Under the pieces are notes generated by a model. It saw nothing but the letters and a program-made list of their open reading frames with translations, was not told the DNA's origin and ran no database searches. Positions 56,902-64,000 of a DNA stretch of 64,000 bases are shown one piece after another; within the stretch, counting starts at the first letter, position 1; each line of letters opens with the position of its first letter. Both the position numbers and the translations under genes were made by a program. This DNA comes from Rhodospirillales bacterium (GTDB lineage: Bacteria > Pseudomonadota > Alphaproteobacteria > Rhodospirillales > Shumkoniaceae): the NCBI GenBank assembly GCA_028281785.1, contig JANQJG010000122.1, positions 1 through 64,000 on the forward strand, in the 5' to 3' direction.

Positions 56902-57671
56902 GCCTTGCCCTCATGCCGATCGAGAATGGCTTCCAGCGCCGGCTCCAGGGGCTCGAACCAGCCGGCTTCGCGGAACGTCTTCAGGATCTGCTCGTTCATG
57001 CCGCCCGGCGTCGAGACCTCGTCGATCAGGACGTCGAAGCCGTGATCGATCTTGGCCGCCGCATCTGCGGCCAGAGCCTGGCCCATGGCGGCCAGATATC
57101 GCGCGGCATCCTGCCCGTCCACGCCTTTCGCGGCCAGCCAGTCGGCCATGCGGCCGAGAAGCGCGTATTGCGCGGCAGCGGTTGCCGTGACCGCGCACAG
57201 CGCGTTGTACCGATACTCGTCGTCCACCGCGACGGCCACGCCGATGCGATTGAACAGGGCCTCGACCTCGGCATGGGCTGGGAAGATCGCGGTCGGCCCG
57301 ACATGGTTGGCGACGGCGGGCAGCGGCACCGCGCGGATGATGGTGTCGGCCGGCGCCACCAGGGCCTTCAACTCGTCCAGGGAGACCGCGGCGATCAGGC
57401 TGACGATGGTTTGCCCCGGTCGGAAGCGGAGTGCGGAGAGCACCTCCTGGGCGACCGGCGGGCGCACCGCCAGCATCACCCAGTCGCAGGCGTCCACCAC
57501 CCCTTGGTTGTCGGTCGCGACCTCGGCCTCGGTGAATTGGGCAGCCAAGGCAGCTGCCTTCTCCGCGTTGCGCGGTGACAGCACGATACGCTCGGGCCTG
57601 GGCTCGGCCGTGCACAGGCCCTCGACCACCGCGCTGGCGATGTTTCCGGTGCCGATGAATCCGATCTTCAA
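56898..57671 (-). CDS. Pyrroline-5-carboxylate reductase-like oxidoreductase
   Basis: A 257-residue ProC-family reductase: N-terminal NADPH fold MKIGFIGTGNIASAVVEGL and C-terminal dimerisation helices with DEVSTPGGMNEQIL. True ProC makes proline. The C-terminal motif TPGGMNEQ differs from the usual TSPGGTT, and the partner is an amidotransferase, so it may act on a related imine or amine substrate rather than being the cell's main proline enzyme. Confidence 0.82.
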   Translation of the reverse strand: MKIGFIGTGNIASAVVEGLCTAEPRPERIVLSPRNAEKAAALAAQFTEAEVATDNQGVVDACDWVMLAVRPPVAQEVLSALRFRPGQTIVSLIAAVSLDELKALVAPADTIIRAVPLPAVANHVGPTAIFPAHAEVEALFNRIGVAVAVDDEYRYNALCAVTATAAAQYALLGRMADWLAAKGVDGQDAARYLAAMGQALAADAAAKIDHGFDVLIDEVSTPGGMNEQILKTFREAGWFEPLEPALEAILDRHEGKA

Positions 57672-57777
57672 GCCCCGAATCCTCCATTCAGCTTTGGCGG
57701 GCGCCGCAGACTACGCGAGCCGGGCGCCCGTTGCCAAGTGGAAGACCCTGGTGACCAGAGACTGTGGCGGCGCGGTA

Positions 57778-58608
57778 TCAGGCGCCGCCTTTGCTGGCGT
57801 TGGGCGTGAACAGCTGCTCGCCGTTGATCTTGAAGGCACCAATCGCCTTCTGGCCTTCGGCCGAGATCACCCAGTCAATGAACTTCTGGCCGAGCTCGGC
57901 CTTCACATGCGGGTGCTTCTCGGGATTGACCAGGATCACGCCGTACTGGTTGAACAGGACCGGGTCGCCCTCGACCAGCACCTTGTGGTCGCCGCGATTC
58001 TTGAAGCTCAGCCAGGTCCCGCGATCGGTGAGGATATAGGCGTCCATGCCGATCCCGGTGTTGAGCGTCGCGCCCATGCCGGAGCCGGTCTCGCGATACC
58101 ATGTGCCGGACTGGGCGGTGACATCGACCCCGGCGGTCTTCCAGAGACCCAGCTCCTTCTTATGCGTTCCGCTGTCGTCGCCGCGCGAGGCGAACGGCGC
58201 CTGGGCGCCGGCGACTTTCTCAAGCGCCGCGGCGGCCTCCCTCATGCCGGCGACGCCCGCGGGATCCGCCATCGGGCCGACGATCACGAAATCATTGTAC
58301 ATCACGTCGAACCGTTCGATCCCGAAGCCGTCGGCGACGAAGGCCTCCTCCGACGGTTTGTGGTGCACGAACAGGACGTCGGCGTCGCCGTTGCGGGCCA
58401 GCTTGAGCGCCTGACCGGTGCCGACGGCCACGACCCGCACCTCGATCCCGGTTTTCTTCTGGAATAGCGGGAGAACGTCGTCGAACAGGCCGGAATTGGC
58501 GGTCGAGGTGGTCGACGCCACGGTGATGAAAGAATCGGCGGCCAAGCTCGAGCCGGCGCTTATTACGAACGCCGCGGCGACAACCATACGAGTCAGTGCT
58601 TTCAACAT
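57778..58608 (-). CDS. tupA: Tungstate ABC transporter binding protein
   Basis: A 276-residue secreted protein with a signal peptide (TRMVVAAAFVISAGSSLAA) and the TupA oxyanion motif VASTTSTANSGLFDDVL plus AVGTGQALKLARNGDADVLF and YNDFVIVGP. TupA binds tungstate with very high selectivity over molybdate. Start: ATG 58608 has GGAGG at good spacing; TTG 58614 would be too close. Last gene of the tupB-tupC-tupA order on this strand. Confidence 0.92.
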   Translation of the reverse strand: MLKALTRMVVAAAFVISAGSSLAADSFITVASTTSTANSGLFDDVLPLFQKKTGIEVRVVAVGTGQALKLARNGDADVLFVHHKPSEEAFVADGFGIERFDVMYNDFVIVGPMADPAGVAGMREAAAALEKVAGAQAPFASRGDDSGTHKKELGLWKTAGVDVTAQSGTWYRETGSGMGATLNTGIGMDAYILTDRGTWLSFKNRGDHKVLVEGDPVLFNQYGVILVNPEKHPHVKAELGQKFIDWVISAEGQKAIGAFKINGEQLFTPNASKGGA

Positions 58609-58652
58609 CTTCAATACCCTCCCTTGGTTCGTGGCGATTTAACGAAGACCCC

Positions 58653-59420
58653 TCACCACAGCAGTTCGCCGCTGATGAAGGCGCGGGCGGCGGCCGTTTC
58701 GGGGGCGGTAAAGAAACGCTCGGCGGGGCCGCGCTCGATGAGCCGGCCCTTGTGCAGGAACAGGATTTCGTCGGCGAGCCGTCGCGCCTGGCCGAGATCG
58801 TGGGTGGTCATGATGATCTTGGTGCCGGCCGCGTGAATGGCGGCGACGATTTGCTCGACCGCTCGGGTCGCCGCCGGGTCCAGGCTCGCCGTCGGCTCGT
58901 CCAGGAACAGAACCTGGGGCTTGAGCGCCCAGGCCCGGGCCAAAGCCAGCTTTTGTTGCTCGCCGAAAGAGAGCGTGCGCGCGGCCTGGCCGGCGAACCG
59001 CGCCAATCCGGTTTGGTCAAGAACCTCGCGGACGATGTCTCCACGCTCGCTGCGGGGGATTTTGCGAAGTGCCAGGGCGTAGTCCACATTGGCCGCCGCC
59101 GAGCGCCGCAGCATGACCGGGCGCTGAAAGACCATGGCTTGGCAGCGCGTGGGGTCGAGGCCGTCGGCGCCGCGCCAGAAAACCTCGCCGCTGCTGGGTT
59201 GAAGCAGCCCGTGGCAGAGTCTGAGCAACAAGCTTTTCCCGGCGCCGTTCGGACCGAGGATGACGGTACGGGTGCCGGACTCCAGCCGGCAGAAGATCTC
59301 GCCGATGAGCCGTTCGCCCGCCACCGAAAAAGAGACGCCCTTGAGCTCAAGGGGCAGGATGGAGGCCTTGGCGCTGCGGGCGCGGGGGGCGGTGCCAACG
59401 AAGTTCACACCGACCTCCAT
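58653..59420 (-). CDS. tupC: Tungstate ABC transporter ATPase
   Basis: A 255-residue ATPase: Walker A LGPNGAGKSLLL, Q-loop MVFQRPVML, an atypical signature LSFGEQQKLALA, Walker B VLFLDEPTASLD, H-loop TTHDLGQ. Start ATG 59420 overlaps the tupB stop by 16 bases. It energises TupB. Confidence 0.92.
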   Translation of the reverse strand: MEVGVNFVGTAPRARSAKASILPLELKGVSFSVAGERLIGEIFCRLESGTRTVILGPNGAGKSLLLRLCHGLLQPSSGEVFWRGADGLDPTRCQAMVFQRPVMLRRSAAANVDYALALRKIPRSERGDIVREVLDQTGLARFAGQAARTLSFGEQQKLALARAWALKPQVLFLDEPTASLDPAATRAVEQIVAAIHAAGTKIIMTTHDLGQARRLADEILFLHKGRLIERGPAERFFTAPETAAARAFISGELLW

Positions 59421-60109
59421 TGCGCGGCTCCCTTGAGGACATAGGCGGTGCCGTTGATCCCCAGGGAGAGCGCGATGAGAATGAGGCCGAGCCCAAGTGC
59501 CAGGGCAAGATCGCCCTTGCTGACCTCGAGCGCGATCGCCGTGGTCATCACCCGGGTGACGTGGTCGATGTTGCCGCCGACGATCATTACCGCGCCGACC
59601 TCGGCGCTGGCCCGCCCGAAACCCGCAAGCACCGCGATCAGCAGCGTGAACCGCCCGTCCCAAAGAAGGGTGGGCAGCGCCTGGGCGGGGCCGGCGCCGA
59701 GCGAGCGCAACTGCTCGGCATACTCGCCCCAAAGGTCGTCGATGACTTGGCGGGTGAGCGCGGCGATGATCGGCGTCACCAGAATCACCTGGGCAATGAC
59801 CATCGCAGTCGGCGTGAACAAAAGCCCGAGCACGCCCAACGGCCCGGCGCGCGAAAGCAGCAGATAGACGATCAGACCGACGACGACGGGAGGGAGTCCC
59901 ATCAGTGCGTTGAGCACCACCACGGCACCGGTCCGGCCGGGAAAACGGAAAAGGGCGACGATGGCGCCCAGCGGCATGCCGATCAGCGTCGCGATGGCCA
60001 CGGCACCGAGGCTTACCCGCAGGGAGAGCAGCACGATCTCGACGAGATTCGCGTCAAGGGTCACGACAAGCCGGAAGGCGGCCGCGAACGCGGCTCCGAA
60101 ATCGGTCAT
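59405..60109 (-). CDS. tupB: Tungstate ABC transporter permease
   Basis: A 234-residue permease with about five helices and the coupling segment EYAEQLRSLGAGPAQALPTLLWD followed by GFGRASAEVGAVMIVGGNI, as in TupB. Start ATG 60109; the 46 codons before it, open to 60247, lie in the promoter region and are not coding. First gene of the tup operon. Confidence 0.92.
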   Translation of the reverse strand: MTDFGAAFAAAFRLVVTLDANLVEIVLLSLRVSLGAVAIATLIGMPLGAIVALFRFPGRTGAVVVLNALMGLPPVVVGLIVYLLLSRAGPLGVLGLLFTPTAMVIAQVILVTPIIAALTRQVIDDLWGEYAEQLRSLGAGPAQALPTLLWDGRFTLLIAVLAGFGRASAEVGAVMIVGGNIDHVTRVMTTAIALEVSKGDLALALGLGLILIALSLGINGTAYVLKGAAQWRSV

Positions 60110-60174
60110 GGTCGATGATCCCGCAGGCTCTTCCCTGTCGTCATCGGGCTGTCTTGTCCAGATTTCCCGAATCG

Positions 60175-60192
60175 ACACATATTCACACATAT
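60175..60192. promoter_or_regulatory. Tandem ACACATAT repeat upstream of tupB
   Basis: ACACATAT occurs twice (60175-60182 and 60185-60192) with a 10-base period, one helical turn, about 65-85 bases before the tupB start and in the gap shared with mobA. Such phased repeats are typical of a regulator binding two adjacent sites. It does not look like the E. coli ModE palindrome. Confidence 0.45.
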
Positions 60193-60316
60193 CTATGCAG
60201 GTTTTTGCAAGATGCCATTTGGTGATCAACGTCTCCGCCTGCAACAAAGGCGATCCGTCCAGGACTTGCCCCCAGGCGGCGCGCCCTGGATATTGAGCGC
60301 CGAGGAGGGTTGAACC

Positions 60317-60979
60317 GTGAACGGTGACAAGCCGACGGGTAGGGAAAAGTCCCGCCTCGTCGCCCTGCTTCTGGCGGGCGGCCAGGGGCGGCGCATGGGC
60401 GGCGTCGAGAAATCCCTGCTTGCGCTTGGCGGCCGACCCTTACTGGCGCATGTGATCGACAGGGTGCGGCCGCAGGTCGGGACATTGGTGCTGAACGCGG
60501 GTGGGGACACGAGCCGGTTTGCCATCTTCGGCCTGCCGGTGGTCGGCGACGATACGGGCGGCGGCGGCATCGAACCCTTCGCGGGGCCTCTGGCGGGGCT
60601 TTTGTCGGGATTGGATTGGGTGGCCGAGCGTCATCCGGCGGCCGACGGGGTTGTATCCGTTCCGACGGACACGCCTTTCCTGCCCTCGGATCTCGTCAAG
60701 CGGCTTGGCGCGGCCCTTGAGGACGCCGGGGCGGAGGTCGCCTGCGCCGCATCGGGCGGCCGCGTTCATCCCGTCATCGCTCTCTGGCCGGTGGCGGCAC
60801 GCTTTTCGTTGCGCAAGTCGATGGTCGAGGAGGGCCTGCGCCGGGCCGATCGGTGGCTGGCTCGATTCCGCGTCGCGACCGTTGAGTATCCAAGCGAACC
60901 GGTGGACCCCTTCTTCAACGTCAATCGCCCGGAGGATCTGGCGGAGGCGGAAAGACTAGTGAAATCCGGCCTGAAATAG
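60317..60979 (+). CDS. mobA: Molybdenum cofactor guanylyltransferase
   Basis: A 220-residue MobA: GTP-binding LLLAGGQGRRMGGVEKSLL, the VPTDTPFLP segment, HPVIALWP, and the C-terminal FFNVNRPEDL. It attaches GMP to Mo- or W-pterin to make the bis-MGD cofactor of formate dehydrogenase and DMSO-reductase-family enzymes. Start GTG 60317 with AGGAGG upstream. Divergent from tupBCA, tying tungsten uptake to cofactor synthesis. Confidence 0.93.
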   Translation: MNGDKPTGREKSRLVALLLAGGQGRRMGGVEKSLLALGGRPLLAHVIDRVRPQVGTLVLNAGGDTSRFAIFGLPVVGDDTGGGGIEPFAGPLAGLLSGLDWVAERHPAADGVVSVPTDTPFLPSDLVKRLGAALEDAGAEVACAASGGRVHPVIALWPVAARFSLRKSMVEEGLRRADRWLARFRVATVEYPSEPVDPFFNVNRPEDLAEAERLVKSGLK

Positions 60980-61098
60980 GACGGTGACAGAGTAGCACTC
61001 GGCCTTCCGGGGCGAGTTTCGGTGAAATCGGCTCCTATCCGCCTCCACGAACATGCAAGGGGGCATGCCACCAGTTTGAACGGTCACGGTTCTGGCTG

Positions 61099-62331
61099 TC
61101 AGACGGCCGTCAGCGTCACCATGCGGGCATGGGGCTTGAGCCCCCCGACCGCGCCGCCCTCCGCCACCGCGCGCGCCGCGCCCTCGACGTCCTCGACAAT
61201 CATGCCCGCCAGGAGGTCGATGCCATAATCATGCAGCCGGGGCGTCAGCGGCGTGCTCGGCCCGACCATGGCGAGATCGCCCTCGCGGCGCGCGGCGAGC
61301 AGGCCGGGCAGACTGTGGTCGATCATGGCCGAGGCCGTGACGACGGTCCGCTCGCTCTCGGGCAGCAGCCAATCGGCGGCGGTGGCGGGAAACTCGTCCT
61401 CGCCAGGTTCGCGTTCGATGACCCGGACGTCGGCGAACCGCTTGGCGAGCCCGGGAAAGCGGCCGATCACGGTGACCGGGCCGGGCTCGCGGGCGAAGGC
61501 GTCCAGGCCGTTGCCCGGGTCGGCCTCGAGATCAAATCGATTGTAATGGGCGTTGAGGGCGGCGAGCCCGATCGCCGCCTCCACCGGGTTCCAGGAATGA
61601 ACCCGTCGGGCGAGCTCCGCGAGGGACCGTCCGGCAAGCCTGTCGGCATCGGGGATGTCCCGACAGCCGGCCGCGCCGCGGCTGGGGGTTTGGGCCAGCC
61701 CGCAGCCCTCCGGGCCCTCCACGAGCACGAAATTGAAGCCGATCACCACGCGGTGGGCCGTTCCTTCCCCTACGCCGAGCACGAGGTCCTGGTAGAGTCT
61801 GTGGGGGCCCCACCATCGCCAGAGCGCCGGCAGTTCGGGCGGGAGCAGAACGCTCAACCCGCCGGTGAAACGCGTCCAATCCTCGACCGCGCTTCCGGCG
61901 ACCGCGGTCACGGTGGGGATGCCCTCGGCCATCGCGCTCAGGATCTCGTCGAACAGGCCCTGGCCCTCGCGCTCCCGGCGGCTGAACTTCTCGATGAGGA
62001 TAATGTCCGCTTTCTCGGCAACGGCCCGCCTTACGGCTCCCGTGGCCTCGGCCAGGGCGGCGTCGTCGAAGCCGCATTCGGCTTCGACCCGCCGGTCGCC
62101 CCGATACTTGGCGAGGCGCAGGCGTCGGCCGGTGTCGAGCTCGACACCGACGATTTCCTGCTTATAGCCCTCGGCGTCGCGATGGATCTCCTGCACCAAC
62201 CCGCCGACCCGCCAGCCGCGCCCTTGGAGATCCCGGGCGAAACGGGCGAGCAACGCGCCGGGCGACCCGCCCAGCGCGTAGACGAGTGCTGCCGGACGCA
62301 GGCGCGGAGGGGATGGATGAGAACGGGTCAT
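61099..62331 (-). CDS. DUF2478 NTPase-like domain fused to DUF4213/DUF364 metal-chelation domains
   Basis: A 410-residue fusion. Residues ~12-180 match DUF2478 (ALVYALGGSPGALLARFARD, RVGGLVQEIH, IILIEKFSRREREGQGLF, GIPTVTAVAG), a family usually encoded with molybdate or tungstate transport genes. Residues ~185-408 match DUF4213 plus DUF364 (RVVIGFNFVLVEGPEGCGLA, SWNPVEAAIGLAALNAHYNR, VTVIGRFPGLAKRF, VVTASAMIDHSLPGLL, MVGPSTPLTPRL), proposed to chelate heavy metals. No membrane segment. Convergent with mobA and near tup genes, so I infer a cytoplasmic W/Mo-handling or storage protein. Confidence 0.8.
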   Translation of the reverse strand: MTRSHPSPPRLRPAALVYALGGSPGALLARFARDLQGRGWRVGGLVQEIHRDAEGYKQEIVGVELDTGRRLRLAKYRGDRRVEAECGFDDAALAEATGAVRRAVAEKADIILIEKFSRREREGQGLFDEILSAMAEGIPTVTAVAGSAVEDWTRFTGGLSVLLPPELPALWRWWGPHRLYQDLVLGVGEGTAHRVVIGFNFVLVEGPEGCGLAQTPSRGAAGCRDIPDADRLAGRSLAELARRVHSWNPVEAAIGLAALNAHYNRFDLEADPGNGLDAFAREPGPVTVIGRFPGLAKRFADVRVIEREPGEDEFPATAADWLLPESERTVVTASAMIDHSLPGLLAARREGDLAMVGPSTPLTPRLHDYGIDLLAGMIVEDVEGAARAVAEGGAVGGLKPHARMVTLTAV

Positions 62332-62618
62332 GGACCTTTCTTCGCGCTTCCAACCCGGAAAGGCAAGGGCTCAGCATGGCTTTCGGCTGCCGCGGACGGT
62401 TCGACGGGCATGACACCAGCAGCCGCGAACGGTATGTTGAGTTGCATGACCGGCTTCTGCTATTGGCTCCCCGAAACAACTCGACCCATCCCCGGCCGTC
62501 TCTCCGAGGGCTCTTCCTGGGAGGCGTGGATTGTGTGGTCGGGTGCTGAAAGGCACCCGGCCATGGGCTTGAAGAGCCGCTGCTGGGATCGGGGTCTTCT
62601 ACCCGGAGGAAAGACGAC

Positions 62619-63260
62619 ATGTTAGTGGACCTCAGGGTCGCGCAGCTTTTGTGCTCCCGATTGTGTCATGACCTGATCGGGCCTGTGGGCGCCATTAACA
62701 CGGGTTTCGAGTTGCTGGAGGAAGAAGCCGGATTGCCGGAGGATGCGATGGGCCTGGTGGCGCGGAGCGCGCGCGAGGTGTCGCGGCGCCTGGCTTTCTA
62801 CCGCATCGCTTTTGGGCTCGGCGGTGGGGGCGCTCTCAAGCCCGAAACCGCTCGAAGCGTTCTCGCCGACTTCCTCGTCGATAGCAGGCTGGAACTCGAC
62901 TGGCCGCTGGATCCGGAGTCCGAGGCGCGGCTGCCGGCGACGGGCTTCAAGCTCATTCTCAACCTCGCGATCGTGGTGCGCGAGTCCCTGCCGCGGGGCG
63001 GGCTGCTGACCATCCGCTTGAAGACGGAGACCGATGGTGTAGCGGTTTCGGTTCGTGGTGCCGGTCAAGGGGCAAAGTTGAGGGACGAAATCGAGGCGGT
63101 CTTGACCTCCCACGTCGAATGGGACGACCTCTCGGCGCGAAGCGCGCCCGCCTATCTTGCCGTGTGCCTGGCGACCGGCCTTGGAGCCGCCATCAAAGTC
63201 GGTGCGGTCGACGGTGACGAGGTGACAATGGCGTCATTGATCCCCGCTGTGGCGATCTAG
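62619..63260 (+). CDS. chpT: Histidine phosphotransferase ChpT
   Basis: A 213-residue ChpT-like protein: phospho-His17 in LCSRLCHDLIGPVGAINTGF, then a degenerate kinase-type C-terminal domain without ATP motifs. In Caulobacter ChpT relays phosphate from CckA to CtrA and CpdR. Start ATG 62619 with GGAGGAA upstream. The 287-base gap before it (62332-62618) shows no gene. Followed 18 bases later by a CheA-like gene, so both may act in one phosphorelay. Confidence 0.85.
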   Translation: MLVDLRVAQLLCSRLCHDLIGPVGAINTGFELLEEEAGLPEDAMGLVARSAREVSRRLAFYRIAFGLGGGGALKPETARSVLADFLVDSRLELDWPLDPESEARLPATGFKLILNLAIVVRESLPRGGLLTIRLKTETDGVAVSVRGAGQGAKLRDEIEAVLTSHVEWDDLSARSAPAYLAVCLATGLGAAIKVGAVDGDEVTMASLIPAVAI

Positions 63261-63278
63261 ACGAGAAGGAACGCTGGA

Positions 63279-64000
63279 ATGGACGATCCTGTCGAGTTGG
63301 ACGACCTGCTCAAGGAATTCGTCGAGAAAGCTTCCTCCGACCTTGAGGCGATGGAGAGCTTGCGGCGCGATCTGCGCAGAGATCCATCAAATCCGGAAAG
63401 CCTGGGAAAGCTTCTCGACCTCGTGCGCACGACCAAAGGAGCCTGCGCGTTCCTGAGCCTTCCGCGGATCGCCTCGGTGGTTACATCCTTGGCCACTCTG
63501 CTTGAGTCCATTCAGGAAGGCCGCGTCGCGCCGAACCCCGGCACCACGACCCTGGTTCTCGGGACCTTGTCCCGCCTGCGCCAGCTGGTCAACGGCGTTG
63601 CCCAAAACGGCGTCGAGCCGGAGGGAGAGGACTCAGTGCTTTTGGACGCCGTGGATCGGCTCCTCAATGCCCAGGGCGACGGCGAGGCCGAGCCGCCGGG
63701 CGAGCCGGTTTCGGCCGGCATGGGCACGGAGGGTTGGGCGTCCGTGCGGGACGTCCCGCCCCCGGACGCCGGGGAGACGGCGCCGGACGCGACGACCGTG
63801 GCGTCACCATCGGCTTCTTCGGCGGCCCCGATCGAGAATCCCGAGCACCGCCTCTCGACGGAACCGCAAACAAAAGTGCCGGAGAGCGCCTCGCGATCCA
63901 GCCGATATCTTCTGTTTCGGGTTGCGCCCGAGGGTCTCAAGGCCGTGCCGGTTGGATCGGTCGCTTGGCTGGATCTGGTGGACATGGCCGCGGTGGACCG
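63279..64000 (+). CDS. CheA-like protein with histidine-less Hpt domain, cut by window end
   Basis: The frame starts ATG 63279 with AAGGA upstream and runs to the edge (240 residues visible). Residues 1-~105 resemble an Hpt/CheA P1 domain, but the phospho-His position in the usual VHTIKG motif is Arg50 (LVRTTKGACAFLSL), so it cannot accept phosphate. A Pro/Glu/Ala-rich linker follows. From about residue 208 a CheW-like domain begins (RYLLFRVAPEGLKAVPVGSV), similar to the second CheW-like segment of the hybrid CheA at 27626. The rest is not visible, so kinase or receiver domains may follow. Confidence 0.72.
   Translation, partial: MDDPVELDDLLKEFVEKASSDLEAMESLRRDLRRDPSNPESLGKLLDLVRTTKGACAFLSLPRIASVVTSLATLLESIQEGRVAPNPGTTTLVLGTLSRLRQLVNGVAQNGVEPEGEDSVLLDAVDRLLNAQGDGEAEPPGEPVSAGMGTEGWASVRDVPPPDAGETAPDATTVASPSASSAAPIENPEHRLSTEPQTKVPESASRSSRYLLFRVAPEGLKAVPVGSVAWLDLVDMAAVD

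Noticed and set aside
60110-60247. N-terminal extension of TupB to 60247
   Set aside because: It crosses the promoter region and the phased repeats, lacks a ribosome-binding site, and adds a non-membrane leader unlike known TupB.

Overview
The window is GC-rich (clearly above 60 % by eye) and densely coded. It looks like a chromosomal segment of an alphaproteobacterium, probably Rhodospirillales-like. The reasons are an aa3 oxidase operon with DUF983, ChpT, an IscR-IscS-IscS-ferredoxin block, a rhodoquinone methyltransferase (RquA), and chemotaxis and PAS sensor proteins of the kind common in that group. I see no rRNA, tRNA, CRISPR array or intact insertion sequence.

Layout. 1-1350: the end of an unidentified membrane protein, ccdA, and a scrap of an ABC exporter. 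This block appears joined to the rest at about 1350, inside an open reading frame that switches protein family, so it may be an assembly chimera or a real rearrangement. 1350-8160 (minus strand): a TusA / MvhD-like / two HdrA(Qmo)-like / winged-helix / HdrD-like / GltD-like operon, which looks like a soluble flavin-FeS electron-transfer complex tied to protein-bound sulfur. 8400-11375: threonine catabolism (kbl-tdh) and a divergent XRE-cupin regulator. 11400-20800: aa3 cytochrome c oxidase and its assembly genes (coxB, coxA, ctaG, coxC, DUF983; on the other strand a tiny membrane protein, DUF420, a heme-copper-oxidase-like protein without CuB histidines, ctaA, ctaB; plus a MoaD-like protein). 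20800-22900: two tandem aldo/keto reductases. 22980-33750: sensory block (six-PAS hybrid kinase, CheW, hybrid CheA, a cache-type chemoreceptor and a secreted binding protein). 34000-47600: mostly housekeeping (spermidine-synthase-like membrane protein, a MITE-like hairpin, exported Pcm, Bcp, GlnE, YhdP-like, TyrS, AnmK, hydrolase). 47650-51920: cysE-iscR-iscS-iscS-fdx, cysteine supply and FeS assembly behind a good sigma70-type promoter. 51930-56000: rquA and a FecBCD-type metal/cofactor importer. 56190-62330: amidotransferase, ProC-like reductase, tungstate importer TupABC, MobA, and a DUF2478-DUF4213/DUF364 fusion. 62620-64000: ChpT and a truncated CheA-like protein whose Hpt domain lacks the phospho-accepting histidine.

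How the parts could fit together (inference). The organism respires aerobically with an aa3 oxidase, but rquA implies low-potential quinone chemistry under low oxygen. Tungstate uptake plus MobA implies W/Mo-pterin enzymes. The IscS desulfurases could charge TusA, and the Hdr-like complex could move electrons between TusA-bound sulfur and NAD(P)H. The strongest candidates for under-described systems are the Hdr-like/TusA operon, the Mo/W-linked DUF2478-DUF364 fusion, and the CuB-less oxidase homologue.
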